A program made the translations under genes and the position numbers. A DNA stretch of 64,000 nucleotides from Candidatus Saccharibacteria bacterium UBA6040 (lineage in GTDB: Bacteria; Patescibacteriota; Saccharimonadia; Saccharimonadales; Saccharimonadaceae): assembly GCA_002429245.1 (NCBI GenBank), contig DIZA01000006.1, forward strand, positions 62,001-126,000, written 5' to 3'. Positions 18,494-28,059 of the stretch are shown here, in pieces. Position 1 is the first letter of the stretch. Each line of letters opens with the position of its first letter. The notes beneath the pieces were generated by a model. It had not been told where the DNA came from and searched no databases. It saw only the letters and a program-made list of their open reading frames with translations.

Positions 18494-19483
18494 TTACTTT
18501 GCATACTTCGCTTCGGTCTCGGCTTTTTGTGGTTTCCACCAAGATTCGTTTGCCGTGTACCAATCAATAGTACTTTTCAGACCTGCTTCAAAGTCGGTAA
18601 ACTTTGGCATCCACCCAAGTTCAGTGCGGAGTTTTGTTGAGTCGATTGCATATCGCATGTCGTGACCAGGGCGATCGTTAACGTGATCGTACTCATCAGC
18701 ACCTTTGCCCATTTCGGTCAGGATAAGTTCAACAACCGATTTGTTATCTTTCTCACCGTCGGCACCAATAAGGTAGGTTTCGCCGATTGCGCCTTTTTCA
18801 AGAATTGTTAGAACAGCTGAGCTATGGTCCTCAGTGTGAATCCAGTCACGAACGTTTTCGCCTGTCCCGTACAGTTTTGGACGACGTCCCTCAAGGATTT
18901 CGGTAACCTGACGAGGAATGAACTTCTCGACGTGTTGGTAAGGACCGTAGTTGTTTGAACAGTTACTGATTGTTGCCTGTACACCAAAACTTCGTACCCA
19001 GGCACGAACTAAAAGGTCAGAACCTGCTTTGGTTGAAGAATAGGGACTCGAAGGATTATACGGGGTGTTTTCCGTGAAACGGTTCGGATCGTCGAGTTCG
19101 AGGTCACCGTAGACTTCATCCGTTGAGATGTGGTGGAGTCGCTTGCCGTGTTTACGAACTGCTTCAAGAATCGTGTATGTACCGATAATATTTGTATCAA
19201 GGAACGGACGGGGATTCTTAAGAGAATTATCATTGTGAGATTCAGCTGCGTAGTGAACGACTGCATCGTGTTCTGCCACTAGTTTGTCAACGAGTTCTGC
19301 GTCTGTAATGTTGCCTTCAATGAAGGTGACGCGAGAAGGATCGAGTCCTTCAAGGTTCGCACGGTTACCTGCGTAGGTAAGTGCATCAAGTACAGTAATG
19401 TGCCAATCAGGACGCTCTCGGTAGACGTAATGTACGAAGTTCGAGCCGATAAACCCCGCACCGCCTGTGACGATTATTTTCAT
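18494..19483 (-). CDS. rmlB: dTDP-glucose 4,6-dehydratase
   Basis: This 329-aa protein is of normal RmlB length. It has the NAD loop GGAGFIGSNFVHYV, HISTDEVYGDL with the conserved catalytic Asp-Glu pair, and YSSTKAGSD (YxxxK). It converts dTDP-glucose to the 4-keto-6-deoxy sugar used by RmlC and RmlD, encoded 11 nt downstream. TATAAT on the minus strand at 19492-19497 ends 8 nt before the ATG, so the rmlB-rmlCD transcript is probably leaderless. Confidence 0.95.
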   Translation of the reverse strand: MKIIVTGGAGFIGSNFVHYVYRERPDWHITVLDALTYAGNRANLEGLDPSRVTFIEGNITDAELVDKLVAEHDAVVHYAAESHNDNSLKNPRPFLDTNIIGTYTILEAVRKHGKRLHHISTDEVYGDLELDDPNRFTENTPYNPSSPYSSTKAGSDLLVRAWVRSFGVQATISNCSNNYGPYQHVEKFIPRQVTEILEGRRPKLYGTGENVRDWIHTEDHSSAVLTILEKGAIGETYLIGADGEKDNKSVVELILTEMGKGADEYDHVNDRPGHDMRYAIDSTKLRTELGWMPKFTDFEAGLKSTIDWYTANESWWKPQKAETEAKYAK

Positions 19484-19551
19484 TAACTCTTATTATAGCA
19501 AAGAGATGTTTCGCTTAGTCTACGCAATTTAGTACACTAGTAAGAACGATT

Positions 19552-20715
19552 ATGCCGAGAAAAAGAATATCTGAATTTCGATCGAAGAATATTATCAATG
19601 CGCTACTGGGTAACGCCTATGTCGGTTGGGTTGTGGGGTCGGACCTGAGTGGGCTAAAGGACGTCACGGGCTATGAGTCTTATGTTGTTAAGGTTGACCA
19701 GGCGGTTAAGAAGAGATTCAAAAATGGTCTTGTGAAGCTCAATATTAAGCAAGAAGCTATTGCTGAAAATATTATCTCGATGGCTAAACAAGGATACGAC
19801 TTCTTTATCGTTGAACCGTACGTCGAGCATCCCGATAGTGACGAAAAGTATGTAAGCTTTACCAGGGAGCGAAAAGGGATCGCTCTCGCACATAGCGATA
19901 GTGGTGGCATTGATATTGAAGATAGTCGGGACATTACCATGCTGACACTCAATGAAGATACGATTGAGAAAGCGTCAGAGGTATCGCATTTTAGCCCGGA
20001 GCAACTACGTAAAATACTAATGGCCTTTGATGAATTACATCTGAGTTTTCTTGAAATTAATCCGTATATCGTGAATGGCGGGGATATAGTGGCTTTTGAC
20101 ATAGCGATTGAAGTCGACTCTGTAGCGGCACATCTTGTTAAATCCTGGAGCGATGCGGATGTTCGGTCGTCTTCGGAAAAATACAGTTCACAGGAATTAC
20201 TTATTCAAGCTATGAATAATGAATCGTCGGCCTCTTTTAACTTAAGCGTACTCAACAAGGACGGGTCGGTATTCTTGCTACTGTCAGGTGGTGGCGCAAG
20301 TGTCGTCATCGCCGATGAAGTCTATACCCTCGGAAAAGGAAATGATATCGCAAATTACGGTGAATACAGTGGAAATCCGACTAGGCATGAGACGTATTTG
20401 TATGCGAAACAAGTGTTAGAATTAGTCCTTAATTCAAAAGCGTCCACCAAGGTGCTTTTTATCGGTGGAGCTGTCGCCAACTTCACTGATATTGCAGAGA
20501 CCTTTAATGGAATCATTGATGCACTTGATGAAAGAGCCGAAGAACTATCGAAAGAAAGTCTTGAAGTGTTTGTTCGTAGAGGTGGTCCTAGAGAAAAACT
20601 CGGGCTTAAAAATATTGAGAAAGCGTTAAAAAGAATCAATATATTTGGTGGGGTTTATGATGCGACTATTTCAATTCCTGACGCAGTTAAGAATCTTATA
20701 GGTGGACTAAAATAA
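19552..20715 (+). CDS. aclB: ATP-citrate lyase, ATP-grasp (SucC-like) subunit
   Basis: 387 aa. It looks like the N-terminal part of human ACLY and bacterial/archaeal AclB: an ATP-grasp region with FLEINPYIV, then a ligase domain with LLLSGGGASVVIADE, ANYGEYSGNPTRHETY, FIGGAVANFTDIAETF and FVRRGGPREKLGL. These last motifs separate it from succinyl-CoA ligase beta. With AclA it would cleave citrate and CoA, using ATP, to acetyl-CoA and oxaloacetate. The stop and aclA start share one base (TAATG), so they are coupled. It is divergent from rmlB. Confidence 0.88.
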   Translation: MPRKRISEFRSKNIINALLGNAYVGWVVGSDLSGLKDVTGYESYVVKVDQAVKKRFKNGLVKLNIKQEAIAENIISMAKQGYDFFIVEPYVEHPDSDEKYVSFTRERKGIALAHSDSGGIDIEDSRDITMLTLNEDTIEKASEVSHFSPEQLRKILMAFDELHLSFLEINPYIVNGGDIVAFDIAIEVDSVAAHLVKSWSDADVRSSSEKYSSQELLIQAMNNESSASFNLSVLNKDGSVFLLLSGGGASVVIADEVYTLGKGNDIANYGEYSGNPTRHETYLYAKQVLELVLNSKASTKVLFIGGAVANFTDIAETFNGIIDALDERAEELSKESLEVFVRRGGPREKLGLKNIEKALKRINIFGGVYDATISIPDAVKNLIGGLK

Positions 20716-22477
20716 TGGATGAACTAAGAAAACAAAGCCCGAGTATTATTTTCCTTGGAATCCATGCAGGAATAATCCAGTCAGTGCTGGACTATGACTA
20801 TATGTTGAATAAAGAAAAACCGAGCATTCTAGCAATTGTTGCAAAGGGAAGGTCTAGCGAGCGCTTTTTCTGGGGTGACAAAGAGGTTTCCATACGCATT
20901 TATGCGGACCTGAAACTTATCGATGAAACGATTTTATCGAAAGTGAACATGGTTGTTAATGCGCAGTCAGCGAGACACGTAAAAACAGCCACACTCGAAG
21001 CGATACATGATTTACCGAACTTGAAGGTCATCACTATTTTGCAGAAAATACACCAGAGCTTCATGCGCTTCAAATACGCCAAGTTGCACAAGACAAAGGC
21101 GTAACGGTCATCGGCCCATCGTCGGTTGGGCTGCTTATTCCCGGGGTTGTTAAATTGGGTGCAATTGGTGGGACGCTTTATGAACAGCTTGTCGCAGCTC
21201 GAATAACTGAGCCTGGCGACGTAGCGATAGTAACGACATCGGGGGGTGTTGCGAATGAACTGGTTCACATAGTGACAGGTTTGGGCCGTCATATCTCCTT
21301 TGCACTTGCAGCTGGAGGTGATAGGTTTGCGATAACCGATCCGTCTGAAGCCTTACTTATTGCCGAAAAAGACTCACACACTAAGACTATTTTGTACTTT
21401 GGAGAACTTGGCGGAAACGACGAATATGCAATCGCTGAACTTATTGAAAAAAAGTTGATTACAAAACCTATCATTGCGTACATCGCAGGCAAGGTTGCCG
21501 AGCTTTTTCCAACCCCACCACAATTCGGTCACGCCAAAGCTTTGGCTCGTTCAAAAGACGAATCGGCCGAAGCTAAAAAAGAAGCTCTGCGGAGTGTTGG
21601 AGTGGTCGTTTGTGACAGTTTTGGAGATATGGGCACGGAGCTTGGCAAGGCAGAGGTGCCAAGTGTCCTCGTCTTTGATGAGGCTATTAATACTCGCCGA
21701 CGGGCTTACTTCATGAGCCGTATATCCGGCGAGGTGGACGGCAACGTTCATTTGCTGGGACGTAATCTTGTAGACACGGTCAATGATAATTCACTTGCCT
21801 CATTGACGATATCAATGTTACTCGGACATCAAGTTACTTCGGAAAAAGTCATTACGTTCGTCGATTATGTACTTCGGCTTCTTGCAGACCATAGCCCAAA
21901 TGTATCCGGCGCAGTGAATACGATGATTACGAGTCGAGCGGGAAAAGATCTTGTTTCAAGCCTGACGTCCGGACTATTAACGATAGGTCCACGCTTTGGT
22001 GGCGCCATCAATGCCGCCGCCAATAACTGGCTATATGGTGTTGCGACAGACGCCGACCCTCAGGAATATGTAAACATAACGACGCGACGTGATGGCGCGA
22101 TTGCTGGAATCGGTCATAAAAAGTACAGAACCGACTTACCTGATCCTAGAGTAGAAGCCTTAGCCCAGTTTTCGACAGGGACGGAATCTCGATACCTCGC
22201 GTTTGCTCGCTCGATTGAAGTGGTCACACTGACTAAGAAATCCAACCTCATATTGAATGTTGATGGTGCGATTGCCGCCGTGATGCTGGATTTACTAAAG
22301 GACGAACTGAACTATACCGATGAGCAGTTAAGAGAGCTCGTAACGATAGAGTTTTTCAATGCGTTATTTGTGTTGAGTCGATCCATCGGCTTTACTGCAC
22401 TTTACCTTGACCAAAAACGAAACGATGAAGGTCTTTTCAGGCTTGAGAATGACGACATTCGTTATTACGAAGACTAG
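20715..22477 (+). pseudogene. aclA: ATP-citrate lyase, SucD/citrate synthase-like subunit, one-base frameshift
   Basis: Two frames together encode an AclA of about 587 aa. The first frame (20715-21104) gives the CoA-binding domain up to LPNLKVITI; the second continues FAENTPELHALQIRQVAQDK and then GPSSVGLLIPGV through to 22477. The break lies at the T4 run at 21037-21040, where one extra T would restore the frame. Downstream, FGHAKALARSKDES holds the phosphohistidine. The lyase domain has ADHSPNVSGAVNTM, RAGKDLVSSLTSGLLTIGPR, GIGHKKY, LNVDGAIA and YLDQKR, all conserved in ACL. It may be a recent disruption or a sequencing/assembly error in a homopolymer; everything else looks under selection. 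Confidence 0.85.
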
Positions 22478-22528
22478 TCTTTTTTCAGCGATTTAGCTAA
22501 CCACAGACGTGATATTATAAGGCTACAT

Positions 22529-24268
22529 ATGAAAGACATGATTGAGGGTGACGAAGAAAAGCTCGAAGAAGTTGTAGTAGATGTTCCTAAAAAATCAAAA
22601 ATTGCTCACTTAAAACATCGGACAAAATTCCATATCTCAAATCTTTTGAGAACGAAAAAGCGAAAGATCATCGCAGCAGTTGTTGGGTTTATCTTAATCC
22701 TCGTCATATTGTTTGCGATTCCTTTTACGCGCTACGGAATACTTGGGCTGGTCGTCAAAAAAGACGTTACTATCACGATTGTTGATTCGAAGACAAAACA
22801 ACCCGTCAGTAACGCACTCGTAAAGATCGGCTCTGTCTCAAAGCAAACCGATAAAGATGGTGTCGTGAAACTAAGCGCTGTTCCTGTCGGGCAAGGTGGC
22901 GTTGAAGTTACCAAGCAGTACTATCAAACGTACGATCACTCGTATACCGTCCCAGTTTTGTTTAATCCCGAATCACCGAAGTATGAAATTGTTGCAACTG
23001 GCCGACAGGTGACGGTTAACGTGGTTGATAAGATCACGGGTGGCACGCTAGCGGATGTAGTGATTGCCTCAAGCCAAACAAAGGCAACAACGAACGCCGA
23101 CGGAACAACGGCTTTGATTCTGTCGCCGAAAGATGAAATCCAAAAGGCTATTCTGACAAAATCTGGCTATAACACGCAAAACGTTGATGTGAAGGTAACT
23201 CAAGGAGCGGTTAATAATTACACGCTGACACCAGCCGGATCAATCTATTACCTTAGCAAGGCAACGGGCACGATTAATGTCATGAAGTCCAATCTTGATG
23301 GCACAAACCCCGTCGTCTTTGCGGCGGGAACAGGACAAGAAGATGACAATAATACCTCACTGCTCTCTGCGCGGGACTGGCAATACTCCGCACTGACCGC
23401 AACGCGGGAGAATAACCAGGAAGGCCTTTATCTTGTCGATAGCGCCAAAGGGGATTTGAGTGTCATTGACCAAGGAGACGCTTCGTTTACTGCAATCGGG
23501 TGGTCGGGACACAACTTCATCTACACGGTTTACCGCAACGGTGGCAACTACTGGGATGACAAGAAACAGGCACTGAAAAGCTTTAACGCAGACACCCGAA
23601 AGATCACGACGATTGATGAGACATCTGGTAGTGGCACTACTAGCTATAATGCCCTGTATCAATACTTTGGTAGCGTTTACATTCTGGAAAATGAAATCGT
23701 CTATTTGAAGGGATGGGGCCATGGGTATTACAGCGACCTTGGTCCAGATCAGGCAACGCTTCTTATTTCAGCAAACCCAGGCACGGGTAGTAAAAAGACG
23801 GTGAAGAGCTTTTCGGCAGACCTTTCTGTACAGGCGAAGTTATACGAACCTCAGTCTATATATCTTCGGGTCCAAAGTGGAAGTGACCCAGCTACTTTTT
23901 ATGAATATGAGGGTGGCGCAGTAAAGACGGTAACGGACACGAATGACAGTAAGTTCAACGAGTCTTATACGACCTTCTTAGTATCACCAAGCGGAAATAA
24001 GACGCTATGGTATGAGCCGAGAGACGGTAAAAACACCATATTCATTGGTGATCAAAACGGTGCAAACGCAAAGACTATCGCGACACTTTCTGACTACACT
24101 CCGTATGGATGGTTCGGACAGAACGATGAATATATCCTCCTTTCGAAGAATGGAAGCGAGCTGTACATCGCATCAGCGAGCGGAAACATTACGTCACCAC
24201 TCAAGGTCACTGATTACCACAAGAGCCGAACCTACCCAGGGTATGGATACGGATACGGAGGTTTATAG
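22529..24268 (+). CDS. Membrane-anchored protein with carboxypeptidase-regulatory-like domains and propeller-like region
   Basis: This 579-aa protein has an acidic/basic cytoplasmic N-terminus, one membrane helix (~residues 46-68), two Ig-like domains of the carboxypeptidase regulatory type (VTITIVDSKTKQPVSNALV then TDKDGVVKL; VTVNVVDKITGGTLADV then TNADGTTAL), and a ~330-residue region of repeated short strands resembling a beta-propeller. The C-terminus is Tyr/Gly-rich. The bulk should lie outside the cell. TATAAG at 22516-22521 ends 7 nt before the ATG, so it is probably leaderless. The role is unknown; it leads an operon with the nucleotidyltransferase and PMM-type genes. Confidence 0.65.
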   Translation: MKDMIEGDEEKLEEVVVDVPKKSKIAHLKHRTKFHISNLLRTKKRKIIAAVVGFILILVILFAIPFTRYGILGLVVKKDVTITIVDSKTKQPVSNALVKIGSVSKQTDKDGVVKLSAVPVGQGGVEVTKQYYQTYDHSYTVPVLFNPESPKYEIVATGRQVTVNVVDKITGGTLADVVIASSQTKATTNADGTTALILSPKDEIQKAILTKSGYNTQNVDVKVTQGAVNNYTLTPAGSIYYLSKATGTINVMKSNLDGTNPVVFAAGTGQEDDNNTSLLSARDWQYSALTATRENNQEGLYLVDSAKGDLSVIDQGDASFTAIGWSGHNFIYTVYRNGGNYWDDKKQALKSFNADTRKITTIDETSGSGTTSYNALYQYFGSVYILENEIVYLKGWGHGYYSDLGPDQATLLISANPGTGSKKTVKSFSADLSVQAKLYEPQSIYLRVQSGSDPATFYEYEGGAVKTVTDTNDSKFNESYTTFLVSPSGNKTLWYEPRDGKNTIFIGDQNGANAKTIATLSDYTPYGWFGQNDEYILLSKNGSELYIASASGNITSPLKVTDYHKSRTYPGYGYGYGGL

Positions 24269-24271
24269 TTT

Positions 24272-24709
24272 ATGAAGCGGGTAATTCTAAGCGGTTATTT
24301 TAACCCCCTGCACGGTGGACACCTCGACATGATCGAAGAAGGTGCCAAGATGGGTGATCACCTCATCGTTATCGTGAACAATGATGCCCAACAGTTGATA
24401 AAAAAAGGCAAAATCATTTTGGATCACGATAACCGGTCACGTTTGATACGTGCGCTAAAGGGTGTTGATGAGGTTGTGCTAAGTATTGATGAGGACCCAA
24501 CGCAAATACGGACATTGCGCGCTATTGCAGACAAATACCCCGATGATGAACTGATCTTTGGTAATGGCGGCGACCGTAACTCAATAGAAGAGATTCCAGA
24601 AGGTGAAGTCGCCCGTGAAAAGAATATCAAACTAGTTTTTGGAGTTGGTGGTACCGAAAAGGCTGATTCTTCAACCCGAATCAACCAGGCCCTCGGTCAC
24701 CAAAAGTAG
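24272..24709 (+). CDS. Cytidylyltransferase-like nucleotidyltransferase
   Basis: This 145-aa protein is of the TagD/RfaE-C/CoaD superfamily. It has the HxGH nucleotide site in GYFNPLHGGHLDMIEE, GNGGDRNS in the position of the family's second site, and STRINQ near the end, comparable to the ISSTxIR motif. These enzymes transfer CMP or AMP to small phosphorylated substrates such as glycerol-3-phosphate or heptose-1-phosphate. The substrate cannot be decided from sequence alone. It begins 3 nt after the preceding stop and is followed closely by the PMM-type gene, suggesting joint activation of a surface precursor. Confidence 0.75.
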   Translation: MKRVILSGYFNPLHGGHLDMIEEGAKMGDHLIVIVNNDAQQLIKKGKIILDHDNRSRLIRALKGVDEVVLSIDEDPTQIRTLRAIADKYPDDELIFGNGGDRNSIEEIPEGEVAREKNIKLVFGVGGTEKADSSTRINQALGHQK

Positions 24710-24716
24710 GAGAGAC

Positions 24717-25472
24717 ATGAAAAAAGTTTTAGCATTTGATATGGATGATACGATCGCGATTACAAAGTCGCCGATTAGCGATAGAATGGCCGAAGCGTTT
24801 AATAATGTACTCGATAACTTCGATGTGTGTATTATTTCTGGCGGTAATTACAACCTGTTCCATAAACAGTTTATTGATCGACTTGACTTAACAGCCGAGA
24901 AGTTAAAACGAATTCACCTAATGCCAACTACGGGTACTCGCTACTATCGTTACGATGAAGCAGCTAATGACTGGGCTATGCAATACGCAGAAGACCTGAG
25001 CGACGAAGAAAAAACAAAAATCGCAGAAGTTATGGAAGAATCTGCAAAACAAGCGGGCTACTGGCCGGAGAACCCAACGGGCGAAGTGATTGAGGATCGC
25101 GATAGTCAAGTCACCTATTCTGGACTTGGACAGTATGCAACTGCGGAGGCGAAATACGCATGGGATCCAGATCGTAAAAAACGTATGGCGATTCGTGAAA
25201 TTGCGCTCGATAAACTCCCGGGTCTAGAGGTTCGTGTTGCTGGAACCACTTCGATTGATATTACGCGACCAGGCATTGATAAAGCCTACGGTATGCAAAA
25301 GCTAATGGATGCAAACGGACTCGAAAAGTCAGATATTCTTTTCTTTGGCGACAAGCTACAAGAAGGAGGGAATGACTATCCCGTGAAGGCATTCGGAATC
25401 GATAGTATTGAAGTCACACGCTGGGAAGATACTGCAAATTGCCTTGAAGCAATTGTCAGCGCTATAAAATAG
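24717..25472 (+). CDS. HAD-family phosphomannomutase-like protein (eukaryotic PMM type)
   Basis: About 251 aa. The start at 24717 (MKKVLAF) has TAGGAGAG 5-9 nt upstream; a longer frame would overlap the previous gene. The HAD nucleophile motif is FDMDDTIAIT, and the late motif FFGDKLQEGGNDYP matches the GDKTxxGGND box of eukaryotic-type PMM, preceded by TTSIDITRPGIDKAYG. Those enzymes interconvert mannose-6-phosphate and mannose-1-phosphate for GDP-mannose. A mannosyl-type GT4 gene lies convergently downstream, overlapping its 3' end by 11 nt, which fits a mannose-containing glycan. A sugar phosphatase is the alternative. Confidence 0.78.
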   Translation: MKKVLAFDMDDTIAITKSPISDRMAEAFNNVLDNFDVCIISGGNYNLFHKQFIDRLDLTAEKLKRIHLMPTTGTRYYRYDEAANDWAMQYAEDLSDEEKTKIAEVMEESAKQAGYWPENPTGEVIEDRDSQVTYSGLGQYATAEAKYAWDPDRKKRMAIREIALDKLPGLEVRVAGTTSIDITRPGIDKAYGMQKLMDANGLEKSDILFFGDKLQEGGNDYPVKAFGIDSIEVTRWEDTANCLEAIVSAIK

Positions 25473-26574
25473 CGTCGTTAACGATCTTCTGAATCCGCGT
25501 ATCAAACAACCCCCTATCGAATCGCTTAGCCTTGCGATGCAGTGTCGCAGGTAAGAAAGTCAAAGTCTCGAATCGTTTCATTGCTGCAACAAGACTCTCG
25601 ACGGATTGTTCTTTAAATAGGACTCCTGTTTCGCCATCTTGGACAATATCTAAAGCACCACCCTTAGCATAGGCGATAACTGGTGTTCCTGCGGCCAACG
25701 CTTCAACGGCTGAAATCCCGAAGTCTTCTTCGTTAGGGAACAAGAATCCTTTGGCTGATTGAGCGAGCCGGACTAATTCTTTATCGCTGACACGGCCGAC
25801 GAATGTGACGGTTGGTCCCGCAAGCTTCTTTAAACGTGCTGTGTCGGGTCCAGATCCGATGATCGTTAGGCGTGCCTTTAGTTGATTGGCAGCTTCGACA
25901 GCGAGGTCAAAACGTTTGTAGGGGACGTGTCGGCCCCAAAGGACGTAGCCACTACGTTCGCCTTTTGGTGGTGGGGTAAATCGTTCGACATCAACGGGTG
26001 GGTGAACGACGGTTGATGATCGTTTGTAATACTTTTTAATGCGGGCCTGGGTAACTTCAGAGTTGGCGATCAAGACGTCGATATCTTTGATGGATTCAAG
26101 GTCGAGTTTGCGCATTCTTTTTACGAAATACGGAATGACGGGACGAATGAATGGGGTAAAGACGCCGAACTTAAACTCTTTTTTAAACTCTTCGTAATGA
26201 CTCCAGTAATAGCGAATTGGTGTGTGAATGTAGGCGATGTGGATTTGATTGGGACGGTTCTTACGAACGGCTTTTGCCTCGGCACTGGAGCTACTAATAA
26301 TAATGTCGAATTCCGACAGATCTAACTTGCGAAATGCTTTGGCGCGCAGGGTTGGCCACAGTGTATGTCGGTAGCGAAGTTTGGCGGGTAACTTGTCTTG
26401 CAAATAAGTGGTACGAATATCGAGGCCTTTAAGTCCCGGCAATGCTTCGGCATTATAAACAGATGTATAGATAGGGGCTTTCGGAAATAACTTGTGGAGT
26501 TCGGCAACGACTACTTCTGCACCGCCGGAAACGGTTAGCCAGTCATGAACGATGGCAATCTTTGGCGCACCCAT
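25462..26574 (-). CDS. GT4 glycosyltransferase (WbaZ/mannosyltransferase-like)
   Basis: This 370-aa GT-B enzyme has the N-terminal motif VHDWLTVSGGAEVVVAELHK, the central IAYIHTPIRYYW that is typical of WbaZ/WbyK-type transferases, donor-domain motif YVLWGRHVPYKRFDLAVEAA, and the E-x7-E region FGISAVEALAAGTPVIAY. It would add a sugar, possibly mannose, to a lipid-linked intermediate on the cytoplasmic face. It lies 2 nt downstream of the initiating transferase gene and probably acts soon after it. Confidence 0.88.
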   Translation of the reverse strand: MGAPKIAIVHDWLTVSGGAEVVVAELHKLFPKAPIYTSVYNAEALPGLKGLDIRTTYLQDKLPAKLRYRHTLWPTLRAKAFRKLDLSEFDIIISSSSAEAKAVRKNRPNQIHIAYIHTPIRYYWSHYEEFKKEFKFGVFTPFIRPVIPYFVKRMRKLDLESIKDIDVLIANSEVTQARIKKYYKRSSTVVHPPVDVERFTPPPKGERSGYVLWGRHVPYKRFDLAVEAANQLKARLTIIGSGPDTARLKKLAGPTVTFVGRVSDKELVRLAQSAKGFLFPNEEDFGISAVEALAAGTPVIAYAKGGALDIVQDGETGVLFKEQSVESLVAAMKRFETLTFLPATLHRKAKRFDRGLFDTRIQKIVNDAIL

Positions 26575-26576
26575 TT

Positions 26577-28013
26577 TTATTTCGCTCCGCGGCCACGAAG
26601 GACGACAAGGACGGTCTTGAACAGAATCTTAATGTCTAACCAGAAGGTCCAGTTTTGAGCGTAGAAAAGCTCAAGTTCAATTCGTTCGTCGAAGTCTAAT
26701 TCACTGCGACCAGACACTTGCCACAATCCCGTGACTCCAGATTTTACACTGTGAAGTAGCGCAGTTCGTCCATGAGCAAGCTTTGTCTCTTGTGGCAGAA
26801 TAGGTCGTGGTCCAACCAGACTTAAGTCGCCTTTGAAGACATTAAAGACCTGAGGGAGTTCATCGATTGATGTTGCACGAAGCCACTTACCGAATGGGGT
26901 AATGCGTGGATCATTTTCGACTTTACGGTACTTTTCGTATTCTCGTGCGAGGTCTTCGCGACCCATTTCGCGGAACTCTTCGGCTGCGTCCTTGCCACCG
27001 TACTGCGCACCCATGCTACGGAACTTAATGAGTCCAATTGGTTCAGAGAAACGACTAAGGCGCTGGCTGATGTAAAAAACAGGTCCTTTATCGACAATCT
27101 TTTTGATGATGATAAAGATGAGAAGGAATGGTGAGGAAACGATAATCAGAAGTGTGCTCATAATAAGGTCAAAGATTCGCTTTACAATAGCTCCCCATCC
27201 GACAAGTGGTGTTTGGTAGACGCTGATCATTGGGTAGCCAAGGAAAACGTCGACGGTATTTTTACCGGAGTAGAATTCTGCTTGGCCAGGAATGAAGCTG
27301 TAATCAATATGCGCTTCTTGGGCCATTGAAAGGACTTTTTGGTTTCGTTCAGCATTTTCATAAAGGTCAGTTTGGATGATAGCGGTGATTTCGTTTAGTT
27401 CAAGATCTTTCAAGGCCTCTTCGACATATGAATAGTGATGTCCTTTGAAGTTTGCAGGGAGGTTTTTCTTTGGACCGGCAAAGGCGATGACTTCGTAGCC
27501 ACTGCGAACGGTATCAGAGATACTTTTAGCGATGTCGCTGGACGCTGAAGATGAACCAATCAGCAGGACTCGTTTTGTGCCACGGCCGTAGCGGAACATC
27601 AGTGTGCGAATGAGGCGCATGATTTCACGCTCGAGAACAATCAGGATGAAGGCCCCAATGAGCGCATACAGCGCAACCAAGCGTGCAGGGAAGATTGTTT
27701 TGTCGCTAACGTACTCCCAGCCGATGACGAGAAGGATACCAATGAATGACCCAATGGCGATTTTTGCCCACTCAGCCAGGCGTCGATTGTACGTTCCTGG
27801 TTGATAGAGGCCAAGAATCGCGAAGATAAAGATCCACACGGGAACGATTAAGACGAAGGCAAAGAGGTAATCGAAGGCATAAATGTTGTGGAGCAGCGGG
27901 CGAGGGTCGTATTGAACCCTGGCAACGTACGCCAACACAAAGGTGATAATCAGAACGAGTGCATCGATGAGAATCAGGGTAAAGCTGTAGAGCTTGCTGT
28001 TTCGGCGTGACAT
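26577..28013 (-). CDS. Polyprenyl-phosphate glycosyl-1-phosphate transferase (WbaP/CpsE type)
   Basis: About 478 aa when started at 28013 (MSRRNSK). An in-frame ATG at 28028 lies within the TATGAT promoter box and is unlikely to be used. Four N-terminal membrane helices are followed by a CoA-binding-like Rossmann domain (RVLLIGSSSASSDIAKS) and the C-terminal catalytic sugar-transferase domain with KRIFDLIMSTLLIIVSSPF, LIKFRSM, TSIDELPQVFNVFKGDLSLV and GVTGLWQVSGRSELDF. It starts glycan assembly by placing a sugar-1-phosphate on undecaprenyl phosphate. It is divergent from the Wzy-like gene. Confidence 0.93.
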   Translation of the reverse strand: MSRRNSKLYSFTLILIDALVLIITFVLAYVARVQYDPRPLLHNIYAFDYLFAFVLIVPVWIFIFAILGLYQPGTYNRRLAEWAKIAIGSFIGILLVIGWEYVSDKTIFPARLVALYALIGAFILIVLEREIMRLIRTLMFRYGRGTKRVLLIGSSSASSDIAKSISDTVRSGYEVIAFAGPKKNLPANFKGHHYSYVEEALKDLELNEITAIIQTDLYENAERNQKVLSMAQEAHIDYSFIPGQAEFYSGKNTVDVFLGYPMISVYQTPLVGWGAIVKRIFDLIMSTLLIIVSSPFLLIFIIIKKIVDKGPVFYISQRLSRFSEPIGLIKFRSMGAQYGGKDAAEEFREMGREDLAREYEKYRKVENDPRITPFGKWLRATSIDELPQVFNVFKGDLSLVGPRPILPQETKLAHGRTALLHSVKSGVTGLWQVSGRSELDFDERIELELFYAQNWTFWLDIKILFKTVLVVLRGRGAK

Positions 28014-28059
28014 AAGTGATACTATCATACCATTATTTGCGCTACACTAAGGGTATCCT

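Noticed and set aside
20715..22477. Programmed ribosomal frameshifting in aclA
   Set aside because: No X-XXY-YYZ slippery heptamer, downstream pseudoknot or internal Shine-Dalgarno could be seen at the break. A simple one-base loss in a T run is a better explanation.
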